Of a DNA stretch of 64,000 nt, positions 42,626 to 51,174 are shown piece by piece; position 1 is the first letter of the stretch, and each line of letters begins with the position of its first letter. Under the pieces are notes generated by a model. It had not been told where the DNA came from and did no database searches. It saw nothing but the letters and a program-made list of their open reading frames with translations. Position numbers and translations under genes: made by a program. Source of the DNA: Sphingomonas sp. PP-CC-1A-547 (GTDB taxonomy: Bacteria > Pseudomonadota > Alphaproteobacteria > Sphingomonadales > Sphingomonadaceae); contig NZ_RAPZ01000015.1 of assembly GCF_003610375.1 (NCBI RefSeq), positions 124,001 through 188,000 of the forward strand, read 5' to 3'.

Positions 42626-44647
42626 CTACATCCCCAGCGACGTCCGCAGGAACGCATCGGCCTTGGTCAGCATCGCGGTACGCGCGACATCGTCGTCGAG
42701 CTGGTGATCGAGGCCGGGGAACTCGACCAGTTCGACCTTGCCACCCGCGCCCCGCAGCTTGGCCGCCATCAATCGCGATTCACCGATTCCGACGTTGCGA
42801 TCCCGATCGCCGTGGAACAGCAGTACGGGCACCTTGATCTTGTCGGCGTTGCGCGCGGGCGATCCCGCCTGGATATGCGCACCATGCCCGATGAACGTGT
42901 CGACCTGGGCGAAGGCCGTAAAGCCTCGCGATTCCTCGCGCAACGCGTCCAGATCCGTCACCGGCGCAATGCCGATGACCGCCTTGAACAGGCCAGGATC
43001 TAGCACCGCCGATTGTAGCGCTGCATAGCCGCCATAGGACCAGCCGACGATCGCAAGCTTGTCCGGCGCCGCAATCCCTTGCGACATCAGCCAGCGTCCG
43101 GCATCGTTGACGTCGCCGATCGCAGTCCGCCACGACTGGAAGCCGTTTTTCTGGAACCATGCCGACCCATAGCCGGTCGAACCCCGGAAGTTCGGCTGCA
43201 GCACAGCAAAACCGCGCGCCGCGAAATATTGCGAGAGCCAGTCGAACCCCCATTCGTCGCGTGAGCCCGGCCCGCCGTGCGGCATGACGATCGCGGGCAA
43301 CCCCTTGCCAGTACCGCCAATGGGCAAAGTCAGATAACCGGGAATCATCGTGCCATCCGCGGCGCGGAAGGTGATCGACTGGACGCTGGCGAGTGTCGTC
43401 TTCCCCAACTCCGGACGTGACGGTGCAACTTCGCCCATCTTGTTGGTCGTCCGATCCAACAGATAATAGCGGCCCGGATCGACGTCGCTGCCGGCGAACA
43501 GCAACAGCTTGGTCTCGTTCGCGCTCGCGTCGACGAATGTGATCAGTGGCCTGCCGGGCAAGGCCTTGCGTAACGACACGGCGAGCTTTTGCAGCGTAGG
43601 ATCGAAAAATTCGACTTCGCGGCGGTCGGTTGCGTAGGCAGCACCCACCACCCGGTTCTGTCGACCCAACCGGATCAACTGGTCGACGTCGACATCCGGG
43701 CGTGCAAGTACGAGATCGCGCTTGAGGCTGCCGTCTAGCGCGATTTTGTACAGCGCTTGCCGGCCGTCCCTGTCGTCGAAGCCGTATGCGACGTTCAGCG
43801 CGGGATCGATGGCGTAGGGATCGAACCCGCTCTTGCCACCACTGACAGTACTGGCGACCTGACTTAACGGCTGCCAAGCGCGATCACCGGCCTTGCGGTA
43901 TGAATAGATCACCTTCGCACCGTCATAGCCTCCACTGGTCATGGCCCGCGAGCCAACGATCCGGACGGAACCCTGGCCGTCGCTGATATATTCAATGGCA
44001 TTCGCACGGGCCGGCTCGACGACCCGTCTTGTCAGCGTGACGGTGTCGATCCGCTCGACGCCCAAGCCAACCGCCGAACGGGCCAGGAGCGTGCCGATCA
44101 TCGCCTCGGGTACGAACTTGCGGGTCATCAGCACGGCACCCTCCGCGCCGTCTGCAGTCCAGTCGATGACGTTGCCGCCGTCTTGCATGATACCAAGCGA
44201 GCGTTCGTTCGTGCGTGCGCTCAGGATCTTTCTGTTGCCGCCATTGCTGTCGATGGCGAGCGCCCGGCTGAAGGCAAGCAGATCGGTTCCGGTATGTGCG
44301 GTAGTGATGAACCGGCAGACGAGGCGCGTATTGGTCGACCAGCGGCAATCCCTCAGGCTTTCGGGGTCGCCGGAGGACGACAGGATCGGGTCGGCGATCT
44401 TGCCTCCGACCATGTCGGCGATGCGCAGCATGGCGCCGCGACCCTTCATCGGCACGATCATGGCGATGTGCGTACCGTCGGGCGAGAGGCTCAACTGCTG
44501 GATTTCACGAGCGCCGAACGCTGCTTCTGTCGAAATGACCGCCGCGGTGTCCTGCGCTGCCGCGGCTACCGGCAGCGCCAAGACGGCCGGTAGCGTCATC
44601 ATTTTCCAGACCGAACTGCTCGCGCGCAACCCGCCAAGATATCGCAT
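42626..44647 (-). CDS. Secreted S9 family peptidase (prolyl oligopeptidase/acylaminoacyl peptidase type)
   Basis: The 673-residue protein has a signal peptide (cleavage near AAAAQ at about residue 32), a beta-propeller-like middle (ten or so short repeats with SPDG...IAMIVP, DRTTNKMGEV) and a C-terminal alpha/beta hydrolase. The triad is Ser537 in GWSYGG, Asp near 614 in HGDRDRNVG and His648 in GLDHQL. It probably cleaves small peptides in the periplasm. The start is ATG at 44647 with GGGGAG 8 nt upstream. It is divergent from a second M28 peptidase gene (115-bp gap). Confidence 0.93.
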   Translation of the reverse strand: MRYLGGLRASSSVWKMMTLPAVLALPVAAAAQDTAAVISTEAAFGAREIQQLSLSPDGTHIAMIVPMKGRGAMLRIADMVGGKIADPILSSSGDPESLRDCRWSTNTRLVCRFITTAHTGTDLLAFSRALAIDSNGGNRKILSARTNERSLGIMQDGGNVIDWTADGAEGAVLMTRKFVPEAMIGTLLARSAVGLGVERIDTVTLTRRVVEPARANAIEYISDGQGSVRIVGSRAMTSGGYDGAKVIYSYRKAGDRAWQPLSQVASTVSGGKSGFDPYAIDPALNVAYGFDDRDGRQALYKIALDGSLKRDLVLARPDVDVDQLIRLGRQNRVVGAAYATDRREVEFFDPTLQKLAVSLRKALPGRPLITFVDASANETKLLLFAGSDVDPGRYYLLDRTTNKMGEVAPSRPELGKTTLASVQSITFRAADGTMIPGYLTLPIGGTGKGLPAIVMPHGGPGSRDEWGFDWLSQYFAARGFAVLQPNFRGSTGYGSAWFQKNGFQSWRTAIGDVNDAGRWLMSQGIAAPDKLAIVGWSYGGYAALQSAVLDPGLFKAVIGIAPVTDLDALREESRGFTAFAQVDTFIGHGAHIQAGSPARNADKIKVPVLLFHGDRDRNVGIGESRLMAAKLRGAGGKVELVEFPGLDHQLDDDVARTAMLTKADAFLRTSLGM

Positions 44648-44762
44648 CCTCGTCGCTCCCCAAAGCCCCTGCCCCACATCCTATCGAAGCCGGACAGCAC
44701 GGCAAGCGATGCTTGCGCGGTGCCGGCGCCGCTGCCAAAACGTGCGGCATCTCTTTGGGGGA

Positions 44763-46400
44763 ATGACCTTGCGCGCTGCCATCCTGCCTCTCCTGCTGCT
44801 TGGGACCGCTGCGTCCGCGCAGATGTCTCCCGCGATTTCGGTCGAGACGTTGAAGACCGTCACGCAGGTGCTGGCGTCGGACGCGTATGAAGGCCGCGCG
44901 CCGACCACGCCTGCGGAGGCCAAGACGGTTGCGTATATCGTCGAGCGGATGAAGGCGGCGGGGCTGAAGCCCGGCAACAAGGGGTCGTGGACGCAGGACG
45001 TGCCGATGGTGGAGATCACCGCGGGCAACGTCGCACCGTTCACCTTCACCGGTGGCAAGGCACCCGTCAGCCTCGCCTATCGCACCGACATGGTCGCGGG
45101 AACCTATCGCGTGGCGCCCAAGTCCGCGGTGGCTAACAGCGACGTGGTATTCGTCGGCTACGGCATCACCGCGCCCGAAAAGGGTTGGGACGATTATGCC
45201 GGCACCGACGTGAAGGGGAAGACGGTGGTCATCCTCATCAACGATGCTGACTGGCAGACGATGTCGCGCGAGGGGCCGTTCGAGGGCCGCGCGATGACGT
45301 GGTACGGGCGCTGGCCGTACAAGTTCGAGAACGCGGCCAGGCACGGCGCGGCGGCGGCGATCATCGTTCATGATACCGAACCGGCGGCGTATCCGTGGGC
45401 GGTGGTCCAGTCCTCCTGGACCGGGCCGCAGCTCGAACTGGACGAGAAGGGCGATCATCTCGACCAGTCGCAGATCGTCGGCTGGATGCAGAAGCCGGCG
45501 GCGGAGCGCGTGTTCGCGAGCGCGGGCAAGGATTACGCGACGCTGGCGGCGGCGGCGAAGGTAAAGGGGTTCAAGGCGGTACCGCTCGGGCTGAAGTTCG
45601 GCGGCGGGTTCGACAACACGATTCGGCGTCAGGCATCGAAGAACGTCATCGGCGTGCTGCCGGGGACGGCGGCGCCGAACGATTACGTGATGTATTCGGC
45701 GCATTGGGATCATCTCGGGCGCTGCGACGCGGTCGATGGCGACGACATCTGCAACGGTGCTTTGGACAACGCGAGCGGCGTTGCCGGATTGGTGGCGCTG
45801 GCGGAGGCTCAGGTGAAGGCAGGACCAGCCAAGCGTTCGATTGCGTTCCTGGCAGTGACGGCGGAAGAGTCCGGACTGCTGGGGTCGCGCTATTATGCCG
45901 AGCATCCGATCTATCCGCTGGCGCATACCGTCGGTGGCGTGAACATGGACGGCTTGAACATCGGTGGGCGCGCGAAAGACTTCGTCCTCGTCGGTGCGGG
46001 CAAGTCTGAGATCGAGGACCTCGTGAAGCCGTTCGTCGCTGCCGAGGGGCGCGTGATCGGGACCGAGGCGAATCCCGAGCGCGGCAGCTATTACCGGTCC
46101 GATCATTTCAGTTTCGCCAAGCTGGGCGTGCCGATGCTCGATGGCGGTAGCGGCGAGGACCTCGTCGTCGGTGGCACGGCGGCGGGGCATGCGGCGCGCG
46201 AGGATTATGTCGCGCATCGCTATCACAAGCCGGCGGACGAATATGACGCCAAGTGGGACTGGTCGGGTGCCGTCGAGGACCTGACGATCTATTACGGGCT
46301 TGGGCGGAAACTCGCGGACGATACCAGTCTGTGGCCGAACTGGTATAAGACCGCCGAATTCCGCGGCATCCGTGACCGCGGTCGCGCAGGAGCCAAGTAA
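44763..46400 (+). CDS. Secreted M28 family metallopeptidase with PA domain (second copy)
   Basis: The 545-residue protein has a signal peptide (cleavage near SAQ, residue 20), a PA insert (about 120-250) and the M28 zinc site: His314/Asp316 (SAHWDH), Asp335 (NGALDNASG), catalytic Glu368-Glu369 (AEESG), later NMDG and SDHFSF. Between the first two ligands it has an insert with two Cys (RCDAVDGDDIC). It is a paralogue of 3931-5637 with the same domain order. The following gene starts immediately after its stop, so they are co-transcribed. The frame is open upstream to 43941, but that is antisense to the S9 gene. Confidence 0.93.
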   Translation: MTLRAAILPLLLLGTAASAQMSPAISVETLKTVTQVLASDAYEGRAPTTPAEAKTVAYIVERMKAAGLKPGNKGSWTQDVPMVEITAGNVAPFTFTGGKAPVSLAYRTDMVAGTYRVAPKSAVANSDVVFVGYGITAPEKGWDDYAGTDVKGKTVVILINDADWQTMSREGPFEGRAMTWYGRWPYKFENAARHGAAAAIIVHDTEPAAYPWAVVQSSWTGPQLELDEKGDHLDQSQIVGWMQKPAAERVFASAGKDYATLAAAAKVKGFKAVPLGLKFGGGFDNTIRRQASKNVIGVLPGTAAPNDYVMYSAHWDHLGRCDAVDGDDICNGALDNASGVAGLVALAEAQVKAGPAKRSIAFLAVTAEESGLLGSRYYAEHPIYPLAHTVGGVNMDGLNIGGRAKDFVLVGAGKSEIEDLVKPFVAAEGRVIGTEANPERGSYYRSDHFSFAKLGVPMLDGGSGEDLVVGGTAAGHAAREDYVAHRYHKPADEYDAKWDWSGAVEDLTIYYGLGRKLADDTSLWPNWYKTAEFRGIRDRGRAGAK

Positions 46401-47381
46401 GTGACCCCGACGACTACCGCAGTCTCTACCCCCGCCGAATGGGCGCGCCACAAGGCCGTCTGGATCGGCTTTCCGAGCCATGCGGACCTGTGGCTTGAGG
46501 ATCTCGAGCCCGCGCGGGACGAGGTCGTCGCGTTTGCCAAGACGGTGCACGCCGGCGGCAATGGCGAGACGGTGATCCTGGTCGCGGCCGATGTCGGATC
46601 GGCGACCACCGCCAAGAAGCTGGCCCCGTTCGCGGACGTGGTGGTCGAGCCGTTCGGCGATATCTGGCTGCGCGATACCGCGCCGATCATCGTCGGCGAC
46701 GGCAGCGCGCGGGACTTCCGGTTCAACGGCTGGGGCGGGAAGTACGACCTGCCCGGCGACGACACGATCGGGCTGCGGCTGGCGGAAAGCCGGCACACGC
46801 GGGTCGAGGCGTGCGACTGGGTGCTGGAAGGCGGCGCGATCGATGGCGATGGTACCGGGACGGTCGTCACGACGCAGCAGTGCCTGCTCAACCGCAACCG
46901 CAATCCGTCGCTGAGCAAAGCGGAGATCGAGGCGCGGCTGGCGTCCGATCTCGGCTACACCCGCGTGGTGTGGCTGGGGGACGGGCTGGTCAACGATCAC
47001 ACCGACGGCCATGTCGACAATCTGGCGCGGTTCGTCGGTGAGGGGCGCGTGGCGATCCCGAAGGCGACCGACAACGATCCGAACTGGCAGGTGTACCAGA
47101 ACGCCGCGCGAGACGCCGAGGCGGCCGGGCTGGAGGTCGTGACGATTCCGTCGCCGGGGCGCGTGCTGCGCGACGAGGAGGTCGTGCCGGCGAGCTACAT
47201 GAACTTCTACATTGGCAATGCCGCGGTCGTGGTGCCGTTGTATGGGGCCGAGAACGACCAGGCGGCGGTGGTGGCGATCCAGGCGCTGTTCCCGGACCGT
47301 GAGGTGGTTGGCCAGCGTGCGGATCATATTTTGACGGGCGGCGGGAGCTTCCACTGCATCTCCCAGCAGATTCCGGGGTGA
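46401..47381 (+). CDS. aguA: Agmatine deiminase
   Basis: The 326-residue PPAD-fold enzyme hydrolyses agmatine to N-carbamoylputrescine and ammonia in polyamine synthesis. EWARHKAVWIGFP, DIWLRDTAPI, FNGWGGK, VLEGGAID, NDHTDGHVDN and the nucleophile Cys319 in GGGSFHCISQQ are all present. It starts at a GTG directly after the M28 stop, with AGGAG inside the M28 end. The usual partner (N-carbamoylputrescine amidase) is not in this window. Confidence 0.95.
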   Translation: MTPTTTAVSTPAEWARHKAVWIGFPSHADLWLEDLEPARDEVVAFAKTVHAGGNGETVILVAADVGSATTAKKLAPFADVVVEPFGDIWLRDTAPIIVGDGSARDFRFNGWGGKYDLPGDDTIGLRLAESRHTRVEACDWVLEGGAIDGDGTGTVVTTQQCLLNRNRNPSLSKAEIEARLASDLGYTRVVWLGDGLVNDHTDGHVDNLARFVGEGRVAIPKATDNDPNWQVYQNAARDAEAAGLEVVTIPSPGRVLRDEEVVPASYMNFYIGNAAVVVPLYGAENDQAAVVAIQALFPDREVVGQRADHILTGGGSFHCISQQIPG

Positions 47382-47386
47382 TACTG

Positions 47387-47492
47387 CTCCCCTCCCTGAA
47401 GGGAGGGGCTTGGGGTGGGGCAGTTTGAGGCGGGTGTCTGCGCCAGCCAATCGGCCGACCCACCCCTAACCCCTCCCTTCCAGGGAGGGGGA
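47387..47492. repeat. Compound hairpin repeat, CCCCTCCCT-N-AGGGAGGGG family (copy 2)
   Basis: Left arm 47387-47420 and right arm 47457-47492 match those at 11526-11638 (CCCTCCCTGAAGGGAGGGGCT...GGGTGGGG; CCCACCCCTAACCCCTCCCT). It lies between convergent agmatine deiminase and methyltransferase genes. Confidence 0.87.
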
Positions 47493-47500
47493 TGCCTGTA

Positions 47501-48370
47501 TCAGCGGCTCCAGCGGGCCCAGATTGCCGTCGGCAATACCAGGCCGCGGACCTCTTCGCGGACGCCGAGTTCGCCGACTTCGATCTTGCCGGGGAGGTCT
47601 GCAAACACTTGGTTCAGCAGTCCGCCGATCGCCAGAGCGGACATCCGCACCGCGTAGACCGTCAGGAACAGGAAGCGGGAGTTCTCGTCGAGCAGCTTGC
47701 GGCAGTCGGCGATCAGCTTCGGCAGATCCTCCTCGAGCCGCCAGACCTCACCTTCCGGCCCACGCCCGTATTTCGGCGGATCGAGCAGGATTCCGTCATA
47801 CCGCCGCCCACGGCGAACCTCCCGCGCGACGAACTTCGCCGCATCATCCGTCATCCAGCGGATCGGCGCGTCGGCCATGCCAGACAGTTTCGCGTTCGCC
47901 TTGGCTGCCTCGACCGACTTCTTCGACGCATCGACATGCACCATGCGGACGCCCTTGGTCGCCATCGCCAGCGTGCCGACGCCGGTATAGCCGAACAGGT
48001 TCATGCATTCGGGCGAGTCGAGCCCCGCGACGCGCTCGCGCATCCAGCTCCACACCGGCGCCATGTCGGGGAAGAAACCGAGGTGGCGGAACGGGGTGGT
48101 TTGCGCGGTGTAGGACACCTCGTTCCACTTGAGCGTCCAGCCTTCGCGGGGGACGGGCTCGGAGAATTCCCAGCGGCCGCCGCCGTCCTCGTCCGAGCCG
48201 GGGACGAATTCGCCCTGCGCCTGCCAGTCGGTCGAGGCAGGCGCCCACATCGCCTGCGGCTCGGGGCGGATGAAGCGGAAGCGGCCATAGCGCTCGAGCT
48301 TCTTGCCGTGACCCGAGTCGATCAGGCCGTAATCCGCCCAGGGTTCGCCGATAAGGGTATGCAGCTTCAT
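47501..48370 (-). CDS. Class I SAM-dependent methyltransferase (RlmI/RlmL-like rRNA methyltransferase group)
   Basis: The 289-residue protein has an N-terminal beta-rich part, then a Rossmann methyltransferase with NLFGYTGVGTLAMATKG (SAM motif I), VDASKKSVEAAKANAKLSGM and ILLDPPKYGRG (motif IV DPPK), as in 23S rRNA m5C/m2G enzymes of the COG1092 type. The N-terminal PUA domain of RlmI is missing, so the exact target is uncertain. It overlaps thrC by 4 nt and is downstream of it. Confidence 0.85.
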   Translation of the reverse strand: MKLHTLIGEPWADYGLIDSGHGKKLERYGRFRFIRPEPQAMWAPASTDWQAQGEFVPGSDEDGGGRWEFSEPVPREGWTLKWNEVSYTAQTTPFRHLGFFPDMAPVWSWMRERVAGLDSPECMNLFGYTGVGTLAMATKGVRMVHVDASKKSVEAAKANAKLSGMADAPIRWMTDDAAKFVAREVRRGRRYDGILLDPPKYGRGPEGEVWRLEEDLPKLIADCRKLLDENSRFLFLTVYAVRMSALAIGGLLNQVFADLPGKIEVGELGVREEVRGLVLPTAIWARWSR

Positions 48371-49767
48371 GCCGACGGCTTCGCGCGCTCGGTGATGTAG
48401 GCGGTAATCGCTTCGAACGTCGCTGGCAGCGTGGCGTAGCGCTCCTCGCGGTCGAACAGGTCGCCCACGCGGGTGGGCAGCGAGGGACGGACGCCGGTCG
48501 CGCGCTCGACCGCGTCGCCGAACTTGGCGGGGTGCGCGGTGGCGAGCGTTACGATGGGAACGCCGGCGGGGACTTCGGTGCGCAACGCAGCGGCCAGGCC
48601 GATCGCGGTGTGCGGGTCGATCACCTGGCCGGCGTGCTCGTGCGCCCAGCGCATTGCCAGCGTCATGTCGTCGAGGTCGATGCGTTCGCTCTGGAAGAGG
48701 GCGGAGGCACCTTGCGATTGCGCATTGGTGAGGCGCATTGCTCCCGAGGATTCAAAGCCGGCCATTTGTGCAGCGAGCGCTGCGCCATCGCGGTCGCCGA
48801 GGTCGAACAACAGGCGTTCGAAGTTCGAGCTGACCTGGATGTCCATCGACGGGGTCGGGGTCTGCTGGACACCGCCCTTCGAATAATCGCCGGTGCTGAG
48901 CGCGCGGTGGAGGATGTCGTTGACGTTGGTCGCGACGACTAGCTTGGCCACCGGGAGCCCCATCTTCGCCGCGACATAACCGGCGAAGACGTCGCCGAAA
49001 TTGCCGGTCGGGACTGCGAACGCGACCTCGCGGTGAGGCGCGCCGAGGCGGACGGCGGCGTAGAAGAAATACACCACCTGCGCCATCAGGCGGGCCCAGT
49101 TGATCGAGTTGACCGCCGACAGCGCGAACTTGGTCGAGAAGGCGCGGTCGTTGAACATAGCCTTCACCAGCGCCTGCGCATCGTCGAAGCTCCCTTCGAT
49201 GGCGATGTTGTAGACGTTGGGGCTGAGCACCGTGGTCATCTGGCGGCGCTGCACGTCGGAGATGCGGCCGACCGGGTGGAGCATGAAGATGTCGATGCCC
49301 TCGCGCCCCGCGACCGCGTCGATCGCGGCGGAGCCGGTGTCGCCGCTGGTCGCGCCGACGATCGTCAGGCGCTTGTCCGTGCCGGCGAGGAAGCGCTCGA
49401 AGAAGAGGCCAAGCAGCTGGAGCGCGACGTCCTTGAACGCGAGCGTCGGGCCGTGGAAGAGTTCGAGCAGCCACTGGTCGTGGTCGAGCTGAACGAGCGG
49501 AACGACTGCAGCGTGCGAGAAGCGGCCATAAGCCTGTTCGCAGAGCGCCTTAAGCTCGTCGCGCGTCATCGCGTCGCCGACGAACGGGGCCATCACGGCG
49601 ACCGCAGTGTCGACATACGATAGCCCGGCAAGCGCGGCAATCTCGTCGCGCGTCATCGTCGGCCACGCGTCGGGGAGGTAGAGGCCGCCATCGGACGCTA
49701 GGCCAGCGAGCGTCGCCGCTTCGAAATCGAGGATCGGCGCCGAGCCGCGGGTGCTGATGTAACGCAT
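48367..49767 (-). CDS. thrC: Threonine synthase
   Basis: The 466-residue PLP enzyme converts O-phosphohomoserine to threonine. MRYISTRG at the start, the PLP lysine in TLAFKDVALQLLG, GATSGDTGSAAIDA, and PTGNFGDVFAGYVAAKMGLP are typical of the longer, fungal/proteobacterial ThrC class. I start at the ATG at 49767; the frame is open to 49803 but the extension is not conserved. In related genomes thrC follows the cytochrome oxidase cluster, as here. Confidence 0.96.
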   Translation of the reverse strand: MRYISTRGSAPILDFEAATLAGLASDGGLYLPDAWPTMTRDEIAALAGLSYVDTAVAVMAPFVGDAMTRDELKALCEQAYGRFSHAAVVPLVQLDHDQWLLELFHGPTLAFKDVALQLLGLFFERFLAGTDKRLTIVGATSGDTGSAAIDAVAGREGIDIFMLHPVGRISDVQRRQMTTVLSPNVYNIAIEGSFDDAQALVKAMFNDRAFSTKFALSAVNSINWARLMAQVVYFFYAAVRLGAPHREVAFAVPTGNFGDVFAGYVAAKMGLPVAKLVVATNVNDILHRALSTGDYSKGGVQQTPTPSMDIQVSSNFERLLFDLGDRDGAALAAQMAGFESSGAMRLTNAQSQGASALFQSERIDLDDMTLAMRWAHEHAGQVIDPHTAIGLAAALRTEVPAGVPIVTLATAHPAKFGDAVERATGVRPSLPTRVGDLFDREERYATLPATFEAITAYITERAKPSA

Positions 49768-49817
49768 GGCCAAGCGGTTAGCGAATGGGCGGGGAGGCGA
49801 CAAGCTGCCCGCACCGC

Positions 49818-49899
49818 TCGTTTTCCTGCGAACACAGGAATCCAGGGTTACGGAGGGATGCGCGCGGTACCCTGGGCTCCTGCGTTCGCAGGAGAACGG
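49818..49899. repeat. Intergenic palindromic repeat, GTTYTCCTGCGAAC family
   Basis: Arms 49818-49852 and 49867-49899 are inverted copies (CGTTTTCCTGCGAAC...CCAGGGT / CCCTGGG...GTTCGCAGGAGAACG). It lies between the thrC start and the SURF1 stop. A degenerate relative is at 24586-24666. Confidence 0.85.
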
Positions 49900-50511
49900 C
49901 TAGCGAGGTCGGCGGCGGAGCGCGAGGGTGTAGATGATCGCGGCGATGGCGGCGAAGAAGAACCATTGGCCGGCATAGGCGAGGTGGTTGTTCGGGACCG
50001 ACGCGATGTCGGGCTTGCCGTTGGGGTTGAGGCCGGCCTGCGGGGTATCGGCGACCAGCATCAGGCGCTGCGGGGTGCGATCGAACAGCGATCCGATCAG
50101 CGAACGGCCGTCGGGCGCGTGGCTGATGAAGCCGGAGACTTCGCCGCCGGTCCACGCGATCTTGGCCATCGGGTCGCGCGTGGTGCCGAGCTGGACGATC
50201 ATGCCGGGGCCCTCCGCGCCGGTCTTGCATTCGGCGATCGCGCGGAAGCCGGACTTGCCGGCACCGGCGAGTTTGATGTCGGTTGGCTGGAGGCAGAGGC
50301 CCGAGGCGCGGCGGAACAGGAGCGTCTCGTCGGGGAAGCGCGGGAAGGCCATTGGCGGCTTGGCGGGGTTGGCGGCCAGCTGCGCGAGGAACGCTTCCTT
50401 TTTCGGGAGGCGGTCGAGGAGTTGCCACAGGCCGAGGCCGATCATCGCCGCGATCGCGAGCGTTACGAGTACCGTCGGGATGATTGGGATACGTCGTGCA
50501 GATTGGGTCAC
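49900..50511 (-). CDS. SURF1 family cytochrome oxidase assembly protein
   Basis: The 203-residue protein has a transmembrane helix near each end (about 9-27 and 180-196) enclosing a periplasmic domain, the SURF1 topology. IGLGLWQLLDRLPKKEAFLAQL at the N-terminus and NNHLAYAGQWFFFAAIAAIIY at the C-terminus match the family. SURF1 helps haem a insertion into subunit I. It overlaps the DUF983 gene by 4 nt at the end of the oxidase gene run. Confidence 0.92.
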   Translation of the reverse strand: MTQSARRIPIIPTVLVTLAIAAMIGLGLWQLLDRLPKKEAFLAQLAANPAKPPMAFPRFPDETLLFRRASGLCLQPTDIKLAGAGKSGFRAIAECKTGAEGPGMIVQLGTTRDPMAKIAWTGGEVSGFISHAPDGRSLIGSLFDRTPQRLMLVADTPQAGLNPNGKPDIASVPNNHLAYAGQWFFFAAIAAIIYTLALRRRPR

Positions 50512-50891
50512 GGGTCGATTCGGCCTTCGCGGGCTGCGTTGCGGTATTCGGCGGACATGAGCGCGCCCTTGGCTGCTCGGAGCGAGAGGACGACTCCGCC
50601 GGCAGTGAAGGGGATCCAGATCAGCATGTGCAGCCAGAGCGGCGGGTGGACTTTGAGTTCGAGTGTTATCGCGAGGGCTACCACGAGTGCGCCGAGGATC
50701 AGGGTGAGGAAGGCGGCGGGGCCGTCGCCGACGTTGAACTTGCTAAAGTCGAGCCCGCAGTTCGGGCAACGGTCGGCGAAGTTGGACCATTTGGCGAAGA
50801 GCGTGGGCTTGCCGCAGCGGGGGCATAGGCCTTTGAGCGCGACCTGCGCGATCGTGGGGGCGTTGGCGAGTGGGTATGGATCTTCGGTCAT
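50508..50891 (-). CDS. DUF983 family small membrane protein
   Basis: The 127-residue protein has a zinc-ribbon-like start with two CxxC pairs (GLCPRCGKPTLF, DRCPNCGLDF) and two transmembrane helices (about 57-100). DUF983 proteins are found next to cytochrome oxidase genes in alphaproteobacteria, with unknown function. I start it at the ATG at 50891; the open frame up to 51041 is a translation of palindromic repeat sequence. Confidence 0.9.
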   Translation of the reverse strand: MTEDPYPLANAPTIAQVALKGLCPRCGKPTLFAKWSNFADRCPNCGLDFSKFNVGDGPAAFLTLILGALVVALAITLELKVHPPLWLHMLIWIPFTAGGVVLSLRAAKGALMSAEYRNAAREGRIDP

Positions 50892-50907
50892 GGGGTCAGC
50901 GCTCTCC

Positions 50908-50967
50908 CTTGTTTCCCCGCGAAGGCGGGGATCCAGATTGGGCTCCCGCCGTCGAGGGAGAACAAGG
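50908..50967. repeat. Small intergenic palindrome, CTTGTTTCCCCGCGAAGGCG type
   Basis: CTTGTTTCCCCGC...GGGAGAACAAGG, arms of about 22 nt with GGGATCC/GGGCTCCC inner matches. It lies just upstream of the DUF983 start, next to the larger repeat at 51016-51120; together they fill the 283-bp gap to ctaE. Confidence 0.7.
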
Positions 50968-51015
50968 GAAGGGAGCGACGGTTGGTTCGCGTCCGTGCCG
51001 CATCCAAAACCGCCA

Positions 51016-51120
51016 CCACCCCGGCGAAGGCCGGGGCCCAATTGGGGGACGCCGCTAACCGCGGACAGCGCTGCGTTACTGCAGCCTTGCCAATTGGGCC
51101 CCGGCCTTCGCCGGGGTGGT
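51016..51120. repeat. Intergenic palindromic repeat, CCACCCCGGCGAAGGCCGGG family (copy 3)
   Basis: Outer arms 51016-51047 and 51089-51120 are perfect or near-perfect inverted copies; the inner loop again has a CGTTACTGCA segment. Third copy of the family at 8383 and 23071. Confidence 0.88.
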
Positions 51121-51174
51121 AGCTGCCGGGGAGGTAGCCGCCGGAGTGGCGGCTAAAGATGGGTTGGAAAAAGC

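Noticed and set aside
43941..44762. Upstream extension of the second M28 peptidase (open frame from 43941)
   Set aside because: It is antisense to the S9 peptidase gene, and the signal peptide of the M28 protein begins at 44763.
44505..47450. A 981-codon open frame on the minus strand
   Set aside because: It is antisense to the M28 peptidase and agmatine deiminase genes, is extremely Arg/His-rich and has no domain. It is a by-product of high GC codon use in those genes.
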